Shown here one piece after another: positions 27,001 to 42,800 of a stretch of 64,000 bases of DNA (position 1 is its first letter; each line of letters begins with the position of its first letter). The translations under genes were made by a program, and so were the position numbers. Under the pieces are notes generated by a model, which was given only the letters and a program-made list of their open reading frames with translations, ran no database searches and was not told the origin of the DNA. The DNA comes from Antedon mediterranea (Eukaryota > Echinodermata > Crinoidea > Comatulida > Antedonidae). Where the stretch lies: NCBI RefSeq assembly GCF_964355755.1, contig NC_092672.1, positions 14,754,501 to 14,818,500 of the forward strand, written 5' to 3'.

Positions 27001-27819
27001 AATAGATCCATGTACCCCATATTTTTAAGACTTCTAAATGTTGTAGAAATAGCTAAAAATGAGAAATAATAAGTTTCCTGCCTCCAAATAATTAATCAAG
27101 ATCTTTCTTAGCATTGATAAAACATACATATACAATGGCTATTTTTTAAAGGACAGACCAAGGCAATCTTACAACAGGACCCTGAGCTTGACTTGCCAAT
27201 CGTATCGTAAAAGACTTTGATCTCCAGCTTGTGTTATATCACTCAGGCTCATGTAGTATTTTATTGGAAAACTTCTTTGAAATTATAATTTTGAGCTGAT
27301 TTACATTTATTAATGAATTTGATTTTTAAATGGGGTTTTTTCTTTTATAAGCATCTGCTTTAAGAATTTGGGTTCATGTGTATTCACTGGCATAAAACAG
27401 ACTAGCTTTTGCCTTTTCTAATCAAATCTTCTGTCTAAAAATCTTGATTGCAATTCCAGGCATCTTGTGTGAACAGTTTGGCATCTGGCTGTTTGTCTCT
27501 CTAATCAATCAACTACAAGAAGGGTTTCAAGTTCATCAATTCGATAAACTGAAAGTTTTGGCTAGATTTGGAACTATTCTATTCTTCTATATAAAGAAAA
27601 TTGGTGTAAATATTTTACCATGTGCACAAACAAGCTCACAATTGAATTTGTTTTGTTTCTTCTCTTTTTCATCAGCTTTGTTTTCCTTACCGTCTCCAAC
27701 AATTTGATTTATGTTAGAAATCTCTAAAAAACAATTGCAATATTTGTATAAAAGATAAAAACAATTCATAACATGGCACAGAATTTATAATAATACAAGA
27801 TATATAAGCATGTTGTTGT

Positions 27820-27858
<39 letters not shown>

Positions 27859-30800
27859 CAACAGTAGAATACTAAACATTAGAACTCTCATTCAAAACCA
27901 GATGCCTAAAAAATGTGCAAGAACTTGAAAACTATCTTCTATTTCCCATAGCAACATTTCTTATTTTCAATAGATTTCGATAAACACCCTTAGTAGTTTT
28001 AGCTAGACTGCCTACTTTTTCATAGATTTGTGATAGATTTGTAGTACTTTTAGGTTTTTTTCTCATTCAACTATAAAATTTACTATTAGTATATCTATCA
28101 ATCATCTATTAAATAACTATATTTAGAGCGATATATACTAATTTATTTTGATTAATTAGTGGGAACAATTATACAAGAAGTGGAATTGTGGATAAAAACA
28201 GAATTAGCCTAAATCAGTTTCATTGCCTGGCAATTTTGCATATCGCTATTCTGCCTTAACACTATTAGGCCTAGGAAGTTACAGTCATTGACATAATACT
28301 ATACTGTACTATAAAACAAATAATAAATGTTTTGTATTCGTGCAATGGTACAAATGATTTCGTTCGGTAAAATGAATTTCATCTTCCACCTCATGAAATT
28401 AGTTGTATCATCACACTCAACTCATTATTTGTATAATATCTGCTATAAAAAAAATGGTATGGGTGTCAACCAACCTTTCCCATTTTTTACTGAATGGCTG
28501 AAATGTTCCTCAGTACTCTCTGAATTATTCCTAAACATGGCAAGTTTCTTCCAAGTTCTTAATGATTCTTTTCCAATCCAATAACCTTCAAAGCTTTAAA
28601 CAAATTTATAGCATTTTTGTTTGCAGTATGTTAAGAGAATTACTGTTCATTAAATTATGTGGTAATTGCTATGTCATCCATTCATAGAAGCGCTGATGAA
28701 GAAAGCCTATGTGGTTGTGACTATAGAATGGTCCTGAGACAGTGACAATACCTCTGCTTTAGTTGATAGAATTTGTTAGAAATAGAGTATACAATGTTTG
28801 ATTAATAGTGAAATAGTTGGATGTAATGATCTTGTATTATGATAGATTGTCATTCGATGAATTAGATTTGCTAAATTTATTTTATATATCATTTGATTAT
28901 TTATACCATGGAGTTATTTCTCCATGTTTATACTTTATCAATAAAAATAAGAGTATATAAATATATGGAAGAAAGGCAAAGAGATATGGAACGTCTATTC
29001 CTGAATATACAATATTAAGTATCGTAAGTTTAAATTTATAAATTTTAGGCGATATTGTCTTCAGCCTGCCACGTTTCGATATTCAATATTGAACTGGACC
29101 TGATATGGTTCCACAATATTCTTATATGAAAATGGTAGAGTGCATAAATTAATTTAAAATTTACCTTTGAACTGAATCAGTTGATGTGTTATCGTTTATG
29201 ATTTGGTTTAGTTTAAAAGTATGTTCGAAAAGTGTGTATGCGAATAGAGTATGGATGTGTAAACAAGGTGTGTAGTAATGATGTTTATATCGTACTGTAT
29301 AATAGATAGAAAGAAAACATATTTAGGTATGATAGTAGAATATGAAAATGAAGTACTGTACATTTACCCATTGATAAATACATACAAAATGAAGTTTAAA
29401 GTGTACTACTGTTAATGAAATACCTACTGATCAATCTTAGTTTTTGTTACATCGTAAATTATCTTGCTGTCTTCTTTAAGTCTAGCTTCTAAACACATCT
29501 TACTACAAGTCCTCTTTACACAGGGAAGACACATATGTTGTTCGGTCAATCTAGGTCCTCCTCCATATTTAGAGTATATCAGATCGGCCTAAATTTGTGA
29601 AAGAACATACTACATAAAATTGTCCTATCCAGTAAAAAAAATGGTTAGGACATCTGCATATCAAGTAGAAGGTTCCAAGTTCAAGGTTTAGGTGGCATTT
29701 TCTCATTCTCACAGATTTCCTCATCTTTTTCTAAATAACTGAATTAATTTTCACTACATCACTGTGCAATTAACAATATTTCTATGCCTGAAATATGTGC
29801 ACTCTTTGTGTTCATAAACAGTGTACCATGTCCTGTATAGCTGGCTCATGCTATATATTGTGCCAGTACATATCTTTAAACCTGAGCTACACTGACGAAA
29901 TATAATAAGATCGAAACCGTACTGTTTATATACAGTATACATATTGGAGATATATAAACATCACAGGCACAGAACAAATTCTAAACTGCTCGGTGATATA
30001 GTAAAAACTAATTAATTAATTTGAAACAATGAGGAAATGTGTGAGAGTGAGAAAAAGTAACCCCAACCTAGATTTTAACTTGGAGCCTTCTGCTTGCTAT
30101 AAAATATAAGGCTGTGGGTATCAGTGGCTGGATCTTATTTGAGATACAATTAAAACTAGTTTGTTTAATTTGTCACTATGTCGAATTATAGGTTATATGC
30201 ATTGATTTAAATAAAGATAATTGATTTTGTCATGATATTTAATTATTTTTAATATTGTATATGAAAGATAGGATCTTGGTAGCGCAAATACAATAGCCGG
30301 TATCACTGCACATCGAGTCACTTGAATAAAAATAACCAATCAATTGATATAATAAAATGATAATAATCTTCTGGATAGGTGGCCATACTGTACTGTGTAC
30401 TGTACAGTACAGTACTGTACTGTACTGTACTGTACAGTACTCTACTGGCATCCAAGCTGTAATAAACCATTTCATACAAAAGAAAGTGGATAGCTTTAAA
30501 AATAAAACCTTACAGCCTTTGTACTGATTCGCTTTGCAATATTCATCTTTTTTGGATCCAGGTTGCCATGATGGCACATCATCACAGAATTATCTGGGAT
30601 GGTGTTGAAAGTACCTTGATCTGCAAGCCATGCTTTAATCCAATCTCCATTAAACCACTCATACTTGTCATCTGTGAAAAAAACCACATTGAAGTAAAAT
30701 ATGTCCTTTAATCCATTTAACTATCCTCTTGTTGCTTTGTTTAAGTTGAATATACCAACTCGTACTCGTAGCAAGTGTTTGCTTCACGTTCCTTGTGGTC

Positions 30801-33800
30801 GTGTTGAATGCACAAAACGAGGTATTTTTCAGCGGTTACTAACACATTTAATAGGTTGCTTGTTACTTGTTTGGATATTGATTTATTGTATGATAGTTTA
30901 AATGTATTTAAAGGTAAAATTGTTAAATCTCTTTAATGTTCCGATCTTTGTTTATGTTATTGTCAAATGTATTATTATAGTTTATTATGTTTAGATTCAA
31001 CATGTTAGTGGCAGTTTCATCGCTGTTGGTTGTCAACTGAATAAAATAAATAAAAAATAATAAAATAATATTTACTGGCTATTGCTACATTGTTCATGCG
31101 AATCTTGCCTAGCTGGTAAACAATGGTAATGTATGAACATCGTATGCTAGCTATACTAGCCTGGCATTATCTCGTTGCTTAATTAATTGTCTTTCTTTTT
31201 TTTGGCAGAATTCGTTAATGCAAATTCGGTAGGGCGCTGCATATGTTGGGATGTAGATAATTTGTTGTGATGGTCACTCAAATCTAACCCTGGTAGGGTT
31301 TTCATGGTAAAAAATGTTATCAACTAAATACTAACATCATGCTATTTGGATATTTATTTATAAAAAGACTGCCAAATATACAGTTCGCGTTAACTACAAC
31401 TTATAATATACACATTTTTTTTTTGCAAATGAAATAAAAATTGTAAATCACCCTAAGCTGGATTTTAACCAGTTGGTTGGAAGCTAGATGTATAAGAGAC
31501 AAAAATACAAATGAAACACTCATTTTTTAGGGGAAATTTTTATGTAAGGAAATGATTATGATTTGAAGTACTGTAGTTTCCTTATTTATATTAGTGTGCA
31601 CTTACCAGTGATTGGAAATAATTCTATAATATGTTTGATTTCATTCTGTCTTGCTTTACCTGTTTCAACACTTGCATTCTACAAAGATAGAAATTGATTC
31701 TTTGAAATAACATTTGACAGAAAACCGATTCATGAATGAATGTGTCATAATTGTTTAATATAACAATTTGAAGCACATATTAGGCCTAAATACTTACCCT
31801 AATTTGGTTCATTTCTAGTATCCAATTATCAAACTTTTCATTGTCTTTCAAAACCATATCTTGCAAATGCTCAGGTATTTCAGGTTCCAATGAAACATTT
31901 CTATCAGGTTCAATACCAGGGCCTGAGAAAATAAAATCACCATCTATAACATCAACTGTAACATATCTCTAGGAAAAATTAACAAATACCAATACTCTGG
32001 GCCACATACTGTGAAATTTCTATATATATCTTGAAAATGTTTAAGTTAAGTTGCTCCTGTGTAAAAATACACTGTACCATGCTTCATGCAAAAGAGAGAA
32101 CACACAACTTTCAGCCAAATTAGCCACAGTAAATGATGAACACATGTTTAATTGTTTAGTTCATTCTCTGTTCCTGATATCCTTGTCGCCTTTATTGTTT
32201 GCAACAGTGGGTTGATGATCTAGCAGAAGCAGTAAAGAAAGATACTTTGTGAAATCTGTTATATGCAGATGACCTGGTGGTGGCTGTGTCCATTTTTCAG
32301 CTAGAGCAGGTGGAAAGAGGACTTTGAAAAGGAAAGGCCTGAAAGTTAACATGGCAAAGACGAAAAGTGCTGAAGGCCAGTGGAGATACACATGTGTTAG
32401 AAGGGGCCAAAGTGTGGTCACTTTATGTAGGAATTTCATTAAGTACAGGTTTTGCATGGAGTCAAGAAAGTTTCCAGTGAAATAGTGTATAATTTTATTT
32501 GCACAAAATGTATTAAGAAAGACAAAAGAGATGAATTTAAAGACCATGAAATTGATAGAGGAGATTGGGAGAGTGGATCATTTTTGTTATCTTGGCAATA
32601 CACAGTGGAGGAGGTTGTGAAGTTGCAGTCGCAAGCACTATTACCACTTTCTGCTTATATGTATGTTGAGTTTCAACAGATTTGTTTTTATTAAATTGTG
32701 GGAATATTATCTTAAATCACAAAGATCAACCTATAATTCATTGAAGTAATGATTGTTATTGTGTGATGTTAGTTAGTGTGTGTTTTGTTTTTTTTGCGGA
32801 TTCCCCATATGTAACCAGAGCATGATTAGTAAAATATGTTCACATGGTACAGTTTGAACATTTGCATCAACTAAATCACTCACTTGATGTTGATGTTTAT
32901 ATTAAAGTACCAATATCAAACAGTTATTTTTCAGACACACATGGTTATAAAGAAATATTGATATGTTCATCGAATTTATTATCCTAAATATGTAAAGAAA
33001 TTGTAGATCTCTGCCATTGGAAACGTTAGAATTTACTGCTTGGCCTACAATACAATATATAATTCCTTTAAATTATTGTCCAAGAAAATGGAAATTCCAG
33101 GTACATTGGAATCATGGCTGCCACAGAAAAAACATTAAATTATAAATGATGTCAACATTACCATAACAATATTTCTATTTTAATCTTACAACGATACTGT
33201 ATTAAAAAAAATCAATATTTAAAATTTTACCTTTTTTTTGTCCGAGTTCCTTCCTCTTGTAAACCAACATGTAGGCATTTCTTGAAGCATAGTTGCCTTT
33301 AGGAAGACGTGGTTTTTTTGGTTGACTCATACCAGCACCTAGAAAATTTTGAATCATACATGGTGTCTTACTTTCTGGATTTTGTTGTTTTGGCCTAATT
33401 TTTGGTGTAGGTCCTCAAATTTACATTTCATTTCATAGTGCTACAAAAAGCATTTATGAAAAACAAATGAAACAGAAGGAATTGCATCATGAGTCTCGAT
33501 AAAAAGAAAGTTGAAATGTTTAATCATACATGGTGTTTTACTTTCTGGATTTTGTTGTTTTGCCTTATTTTTATTTCATAGTGCTACAGTCCACCCTTTC
33601 CTGAAGTGCCCTTTTAAATTTGATTAGGCCTAGATAGCCCATATGACGATTTGTTTGGCTATTCTGTATAGCCAGCCATCAAATTTCTTTTACTACTACT
33701 AGACCAGGCCAAGATCGTCTCCTAAAATAGCTTTCCAACACTGACCGTCACTGAGAGTAGACGTGTTCACCACTGCTCCTGTGGTTGTTTTTTTTTTACT

Positions 33801-36800
33801 GTGGTGTCTGTGGATGTGTCAGTCTGTTATAATTTTCTTGGATTTGTTCTTATAAGCCTGTAGTTGAATTTGTCATTATCAGTCGTCGTTACGATATATT
33901 TATTTTTTATATATTTATTTGGGGATGAAACGGCTAACCTGACAAAATACGTTCTATACGACAAAATATACGACTACCAAAGCAGGTATTGATTGATTTA
34001 CCTAAAGCAATACGCAAAAGCCTATAGGCCTAGAGAGGAAAAGGGGGAAAGCTGCAGGTGTGAGAAAAAGGCTCCGGTCACGTAAGTCCAAACCATTTAT
34101 TCCTTCCATAATTATGGGGAATGTACAGTCTATATCAAACAAATGGACGAATTACATGGATTTACAGAATACATGCTTCAGATCAGCCAGTATTATGGCT
34201 TTTACTTGGACATGGCTTGGTAAAAAACACAACAATGAGCATGTTAATATTGATGGCTTTAAGTTAGTAAGAGGTGATAGAACACATGAAAAACATGGCG
34301 GCGGAGGTGCTTGTCTATATGTAAATGAGAAATACTGCCACCCAAATAATGTACATAGCAAATACCACAGATGTACAACAAATAAAATGCCGAGATTCTC
34401 GTTGTTAGCATTTGTCCTTTCTACATTCCGCACGAGTTTTCGCATGTTATTGTTGTTACGGTCTATATACCTCACAGGAATAAGGCAAAGCAGGCAGCGA
34501 ATGAAATAAGTGAACTAATACATAATATTGAAAGTCAATCAGCTGACGCATTCATTGCTATCAATAGTGACTTTAATCACTGCACACTTAAGAAAAGCAG
34601 CGTACATGAAAAATGAAGATTAAGAAAGGTTGAAAAACAAATCGTTCATGCCCAATATATTTTTATTCAGAAAATTATCTTTCAAAATTGTCATCTTTAT
34701 GTTTGATTTTGAAAAATTAGAATATATAGAATTATATATGTATAGTACATACAAATTGAAATAATATTTATGCTTTTTCCACATTTTCATGTATTTTAAG
34801 CCTTGTCTACACTATCAACTAGTTTGACAAAAAAACTGTGATGTGCCCAAATAATTATTATTATAATTATGGATTGCATTTTTTCATGTATGACTCAATT
34901 TCTTGTCCGGTACTTATAAGAAGAATGAGTAATCGATGATTTTGTGTAGGGGCTGCATGCTATCGAACTGTAGCTATCAAACTAGAGGGTTTTATGAAAT
35001 AAAAACTACATGTTTAATGTTTTTTGTATATATATTCTTTATTTTAAGCAAATTTTTTAAAAGTAAAACACTGCAGAGTTTGTTACCAGGGGCGCTATAA
35101 TGGAAGCTGTTATTGATGCGACGTAGTGGAAGAAAGTCTAACAATATTTCAATATTTTACTTGTTTATTTATGAGAATGTCTATTATTTTACAACAAAAA
35201 CTATTAAAAATTAAAAAATAAAATAAACAGTTTACTATTTACCGTGTAAATCATCTTCTGTCCCCAATTTCAGCTTCTTTCCCTCAATTCTGTCAATTTG
35301 TTCATCATTATATTTAAACCAGAATCCACTTTTGTCATCTCGTATGTGGGCAATGTAATGACCTGAATAGGCAGATGGTCCACGGTGAATAAGAACTGCC
35401 TTCAACTCATATTCACAAACTACATCTAGGAAAAAAAAGCAAATCTCAAGATGAATAGCCAAAATCAAATCAACAAATCACATGGAATCTCACTTAAGAT
35501 CTGATTGAAAAAAAGGAGTTCAACAATGTCAGTATGCCTATCAACATGGTCATTAAGGAGTAAGTGAGTAGGGTTAGGGAGACTTCTACAAAGCAAATGT
35601 CATTTTTGCGGGTTTAATCTAATTTCATTAGACCAAGAAACAGTGGTATCGGACAACACATCATTATATTTAACACAATGCAGTCAATCAGATAAAAACT
35701 CTACATTCCATGCAGTACAGAAAGTGGGCAACACCCATTTCAAATAATCTATTAATAGCTATTGAGGGATGAGTAATTGATTTTGATTTAGTAGCTTTTA
35801 AATGTAAAGTGTTCAAAAATTAAACAAGACAGTGCGAAATACCACATTGATTTCCAAAATTAATTGACATCAAGCTTAGGCTTCATTGAAACAACTGCCT
35901 CATTGACATCAAGCTTAGGCTTTATTGAAACAACTGCCTCATTGACATCAAGCTTAGGCTTCATTGAAACAACTGCCTCATTGACATCAAGCTTTAGGCT
36001 TCATTGAAACAACTGCCTCACTGACATCAAGCTTAGGCTTCATTGAAACAACTGCCTCATTGACATCAAGCTTAGGCTTCATTGAAACAACTGCCTCATT
36101 GACATCAAGCTTAGCTTCATTGAAACAACTGCCTCATTGACATCAAGCTTAGGCTTCATTGAAACAACTGCATCATTGACATCAAGCTTAGGCTTCATTG
36201 AAACAACTGCCTCACTGACATCAAGCTTAGGCTTCATTGAAACAACTGCCTCATTGACATCAAGCTTAGGCTTCATTGAAACAACTGCCTCGTTGACATC
36301 AAGCATAGGCTTCATTGAAACAACTGCCTCATTGACATCAAGCTTAGGCTTCATTGAAACAACTGCCTCATTGACATCAAGCTTAGGCTTCATTGAAACA
36401 ACTGCCTCATTGACATCAAGCTTAGCTTCATTGAAACAACTGCCTCATTGACATCAAGCTTAGGCTTCATTGAAACAACTGCCTCATTGACATCAAGCTT
36501 AGGCTTCATTGAAACAACTGCCTCATTGACATCAAGCTTAGGCTTCATTGAAACAACTGCCTCATTGACATCAAGCTTAGGCTTCATTGAAACAACTGCC
36601 TCATTGACATCAAGCTTAGGTTTCATTGAAACAACTGCATCATTGACATCAAGCTTAGGCTTCATTGAAACAACTGCCTCATTGGTTATGAAACGTTCCA
36701 CAACTTTTGCAAAGTGATCCGTTATCGCAATTGGATGTAAGTTGCCAAATGTTACAGGACGATTCATCACTTTCGGGATCAGAACATGGGTTGTTTTCAA

Positions 36801-39800
36801 TTCGATGGGGACTACATGTTCACGATTGGAATCATTGATAACATGTGGCAACAGAGTCCGTCCGGACCTCGAGTAGTACGAAAATTTCAAATACTTCCCA
36901 AGTTTGAACGTGCTGCAATGGCATTAATGGAAAAAACGAGGATAATCAATGATTTATAAGGATGAAGTGGTTCAAAATGCAAACCAATTGAACTCAGATG
37001 TTGATTAACAGTATTTCCAATCGATTTAGCATCTATGGTGTCACTATTTGGAAGAGCAATGATGCTCTGATGGGATTTCCCAGATAATGACGTAATGTGA
37101 AGATACCATTCACAGGTGCTGCCTTCACGAATGTACTTCTCATAATATTTGTTTTTGTCAGCCCGAATTTGATAGTTAAATTTTATTTCAGACATTTTTT
37201 ATAAGTGATTTTATTACCCACTGCTTATCAGTTGGATGTCATTTTTTATCTGAAAGAAACTGTAATTTAACAAAACAAAGTGTCAAAGTGACTGGAAGTC
37301 AATGGGTTTTTGGTTGCATTAACCATTTATTTTTATAAGTGAAAACACTATATTATTTATAATTTTTTCCTACGGAAGTGATTAACTTGATTAAAACTGT
37401 AAATGAAATGAATGAATGAATGTGCTGCTTGCACAGCATTTATTATCAAATATATATAAAATATTTAAAATGTGTTGTTTGTACACAGACAAAGCTATAA
37501 AAAAACATCAAAAAACAAAATAATAATAATAATAATGGAAAGCACATCAAAAGATACAAAAAGCATACAGGCAAAAGAGAAAATTCCAATAACAACAAAT
37601 TGTCATGTCGTCTACAATGAGACACAGTTTATAGTTATACTAATCTTATCTAGATGTTTTGCTGTTATATAGAGTTAGAGGCTAATGATGGAAGAAATTC
37701 GTATTCTAAAAATAAGGGATGAGACAGTTGTGCGAGTATAAGCTCCACCATTTTAAGGATCGTGATGTTTTTTCCAAAATTAAAGAAGCCGAATCTAGTA
37801 GGCTGCTATCATCGTGTCCAGGAAGCGACACCTGTAATGACTTATTATTTAAATTAGTAACTGTTTTAATATCTTTCCATGTTTATCAGGAATTTTTTTG
37901 TGGAAATGTGTTTCAATTCTTTTTAAATCTTTTTTTGCCTTTTTTAATACTTGTTTTAAGTTTACGTTTAGCTATTTTCAGTTTAGAGACATCATTATTA
38001 AGATAAGCCAATCTATTATTTCTAATGGCAGCGTTTACACCCTAATCAATCCAGGGTTTGTCATTAGAAAAAAGTTTAACTTGTTTTGTTGGGATAGTTA
38101 GGCTTTAAGTTATATATGCGGAAACAGTCACAGTTAATTCATCAATATCACTTGTCAATTCCGTGAAAACCTCCCAATTAGTTGCATCAAGACAGTCCTT
38201 CAACCGCTTGATATGCTCGGGATACCCCAACTTTACGTGTTTAACTTGAGGTTGGCAAGATTTTAATTTTTTTTTTCTGTAGAAATTTGCTTTAAACTTT
38301 ATTCAATATTTCCAACAGAATATGTACATTTTACAAATGGTGGAATGTTTTCCAAATATGTGTTTACAAAATAAAACAGACCTAAAACATATATTTTACA
38401 CTACTGTATAACTTAAAGAACATAATATAACTTAGAAATAATAAAAACATTCTGTTTTTGTTGTTGTGACTGCATGTATTTCAAACATTAATTTTACAGT
38501 GAGAGCTAATATTATGTGCGATGAATCTGCAAATTTGTATTTAAAATTGCTTGCTTTTAGAATTAAAACAAAATAGACACTGAAATATAAAGAAGAATAC
38601 AGTATGTCTATTAACTTTATCTTGATTCTAATATAAATGCTGTATAATGCACCTCTCAGCACTATACATCCATTTATAGATTTGTGTATATTGCATTGTA
38701 CTATATTACTATCTTATCTGAACCTTAAAATCATTATAAGATGGTGCCCGACCATTGGTCCGGTACCTGCTAGTTTACCTTTATTTGTGTATAAATTCAT
38801 TGAAAGGTTCAGAAATTCTGGAAATTGAATATAAGTATTCAATTTTTTCTTCATAGCAGTTTGTCTGTAATAAAAAGATAAAGTATTTAAACTTCATCAA
38901 GTTTAACTCCATAAATACAAATAGTAAAATGACAAATAATTTAATTTGAAAGTTCATTTTAAATAATTGTACTATCAATGTTTATGTAATTCAGTGAAAA
39001 CAGGTTTATAATTTTGAAAGTTATATATTTTTTTTGTGGGCTAATTATACATCTTTAGCAAAAACAAATTTGAAATAGATTTAGGTTATTTACGCTAATG
39101 CAAAGTAGTCAAAGTACTATATTATATAGAAATACTTGTTGGTCAAATTATGATTTGATATAAACCTGAACAATTTCGTATTGCCAATGCACTGGTGTAC
39201 ATAATAGCAGTATTGCCAATGGACTGGTGTACATAATAGCAGTATTGCCAATGGACTGGTGTACATAATAGCAGTATTGCCAATGGACTGGTGTACATAA
39301 TAGCAGTATTGCCAATGGACTGGTGTACATAATAGCAGTATTGCCAATGGACTGGTGTACATAATAGCAGTATTGCCAATGGACTGTTGTACATAATAGC
39401 AGTATTGCCAATGGACTGGTGTACATAATAGCAGTATTGCCAATGGACTGGTGTACATAATAGCAGTATTGCCAATGGACTGGTGTACATAATAGCAGTA
39501 TTGCCAATGGACTGGTGTACATAATAGCAGTATTGCCAATGGACTGGTGTACATAATAGCAGTATTGCCAATGGACTGGTGTACATAATAGCAGTATTGC
39601 CAATGGACTGGTGTACATAATAGCAGTATTGCCAATGGACTGGTGTACATAATAGCAGTATTGCCAATGGACTGGTGTACATAATAGCAGTATTGCCAAT
39701 GGACTGGTGTACATAATAGCAGTATTGCCAATGGACTGGTGTACATAATAGCAGTATTGCCAATGGACTGGTGTACATAATAGCAGTATTGCCAATGGAC

Positions 39801-42800
39801 TGGTGTACATAATAGCAGTATTGCCAATGGACTGGTGTACATAATAGCAGTATTGCCAATGGACTGGTGTACATAATAGCAGTATTGCCAATGGACTGGT
39901 GTACATAATAGCAGTATTGCCAATGGACTGGTGTACATAATAGCAGTATTGCCAATGGACTGGTGTACATAATAGCAGTATTGCCAATGGACTGGTGTAC
40001 ATAATAGCAGTATTGCCAATGGACTGGTGTACATAATAGCAGTATTGCCAATGGACTGGTGTACATAATAGCAGTATTGCCAATGGACTGGTGTACATAA
40101 TAGCAGTATTGCCAATGGACTGGTGTACATAATAGCAGTATTGCCAATGGACTGGTGTACATAATAGCAGTATTGCCAATGGACTGGTGTACATAATAGC
40201 AGTATTGCCAATGGACTGGTGTACATAATAGCAGTATTGCCAATGGACTGGTGTACATAATAGCAGTATTGCCAATGGACTGGTGTACATAATAGCAGTA
40301 TTGCCAATGGACTGGTGTACATAATAGCAGTATTGCCAATGGACTGGTGTACATAATAGCAGTATTGCCAATGGACTGGTGTACATAATAGCAGTATTGC
40401 CAATGGACTGGTGTAAATAATAGCAGTATTGCCAATGGACTGGTGTACATAATAGCAGTATTGCCAATGGACTGGTGTAAATAATAGCAGTATTGCCAAT
40501 GGACTGGTGTACATAATAGCAGTATTGCCAATGGACTGGTGTACATAATAGCAGTATTGCCAATGGACTGGTGTACATAATAGCAGTATTGCCAATGGAC
40601 TGGTGTACATAATAGCAGTATTGCCAATGGACTGGTGTACATAATAGCAGTATTGCCAATGGACTGGTGTACATAATAGCAGTATTGCCAATGGACTGGT
40701 GTACATAATAGCAGTATTGCCAATGGACTGGTGTACATAATAGCAGTATTGCCAATGGACTGGTGTACATAATAGCAGTATTGCCAATGGACTGGTGTAC
40801 ATAATAGCAGTATTGCCAATGGACTGGTGTACATAATAGCAGTATTGCCAATGGACTGGTGTACATAATAGCAGTATTGCCAATGGACTGGTGTACATAA
40901 TAGCAGTATTGCCAATGGACTGGTGTACATAATAGCAGTATTGCCAATGGACTGGTGTACATAATAGCAGTATTGCCAATGGACTGGTGTACATAATAGC
41001 AGTATTGCCAATGGACTGGTGTACATAATAGCAGTATTGCCAATGGACTGGTGTACATAATAGCAGTATTGCCAATGGACTGGTGTACATAATAGCAGTA
41101 TTGCCAATGGACTGGTGTACATAATAGCAGTATTGCCAATGGACTGGTGTACATAATAGCAGTATTGCCAATGGACTGGTGTACATAATAGCAGTATTGC
41201 CAATGGACTGGTGTACATAATAGCAGTATTGCCAATGGACTGGTGTACATAATAGCAGTATTGCCAATGGACTGGTGTACATAATAGCAGTATTGCCAAT
41301 GGACTGGTGTACATAATAGCAGTATTGCCAATGGACTGGTGTACATAATAGCAGTATTGCCAATGGACTGGTGTACATAATAGCAGTATTGCCAATGGAC
41401 TGGTGTAAATAATAGCAGTATTGCCAATGGACTGGTGTACATAATAGCAGTATTGCCAATGGACTGGTGTAAATAATAGCAGTATTGCCAATGGACTGGT
41501 GTACATAATAGCAGTATTGCCAATGGACTGGTGTACATAATAGCAGTATTGCCAATGGACTGGTGTACATAATAGCAGTATTGCCAATGGACTGGTGTAC
41601 ATAATAGCAGTATTGCCAATGGACTGGTGTAAATAATAGCAGTATTGCCAATGGACTGGTGTAAATAATAGCAGTATTGCCAATGGACTGGTGTACATAA
41701 TAGCAGTATTGCCAATGGACTGGTGTACATAATAGCAGTATTGCCAATGGACTGGTGTACATAATAGCAGTATTGCCAATGGACTGGTGTAAATAATAGC
41801 AGTATTGCCAATGGACTGGTGTAAATAATAGCAGTATTGCCAATGGACTGGTGTACATAATAGCAGTATTGCCAATGGACTGGTGTAAATAATAGCAGTA
41901 TTGCCAATGGACTGGTGTACATAATAGCAGTATTGCCAATGGACTGGTGTACATAATAGCAGTATTGCCAATGGACTGGTGTACATAATAGCAGTATTGC
42001 CAATGGACTGGTGTACATAATAGCAGTATTGCCAATGGACTGGTGTACATAATAGCAGTATTGCCAATGGACTGGTGTACATAATAGCAGTATTGCCAAT
42101 GGACTGGTGTACATAATAGCAGTATTGCCAATGGACTGGTGTACATAATAGCAGTATTGCCAATGGACTGGTGTACATAATAGCAGTATTGCCAATGGAC
42201 TGGTGTACATAATAGCAGTATTGCCAATGGACTGGTGTACATAATAGCAGTATTGCCAATGGACTGGTGTACATAATAGCAGTATTGCCAATGGACTGGT
42301 GTACATAATAGCAGTATTGCCAATGGACTGGTGTACATAATAGCAGTATTGCCAATGGACTGGTGTACATAATAGCAGTATTGCCAATGGACTGGTGTAC
42401 ATAATAGCAGTATTGCCAATGGACTGGTGTACATAATAGCAGTATTGCCAATGGACTGGTGTACATAATAGCAGTATTGCCAATGGACTGGTGTACATAA
42501 TAGCAGTATTGCCAATGGACTGGTGTACATAATAGCAGTATTGCCAATGGACTGGTGTACATAATAGCAGTATTGCCAATGGACTGGTGTACATAATAGC
42601 AGTATTGCCAATGGACTGGTGTACATAATAGCAGTATTGCCAATGGACTGGTGTACATAATAGCAGTATTGCCAATGGACTGGTGTACATAATAGCAGTA
42701 TTGCCAATGGACTGGTGTACATAATAGCAGTATTGCCAATGGACTGGTGTACATAATAGCAGTATTGCCAATGGACTGGTGTACATAATAGCAGTATTGC

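Noticed and set aside
36079-36717. Repeat proteins on both strands
   Set aside because: Translation of the 39-bp minisatellite; frames are broken by units of 38 and 40 bp.
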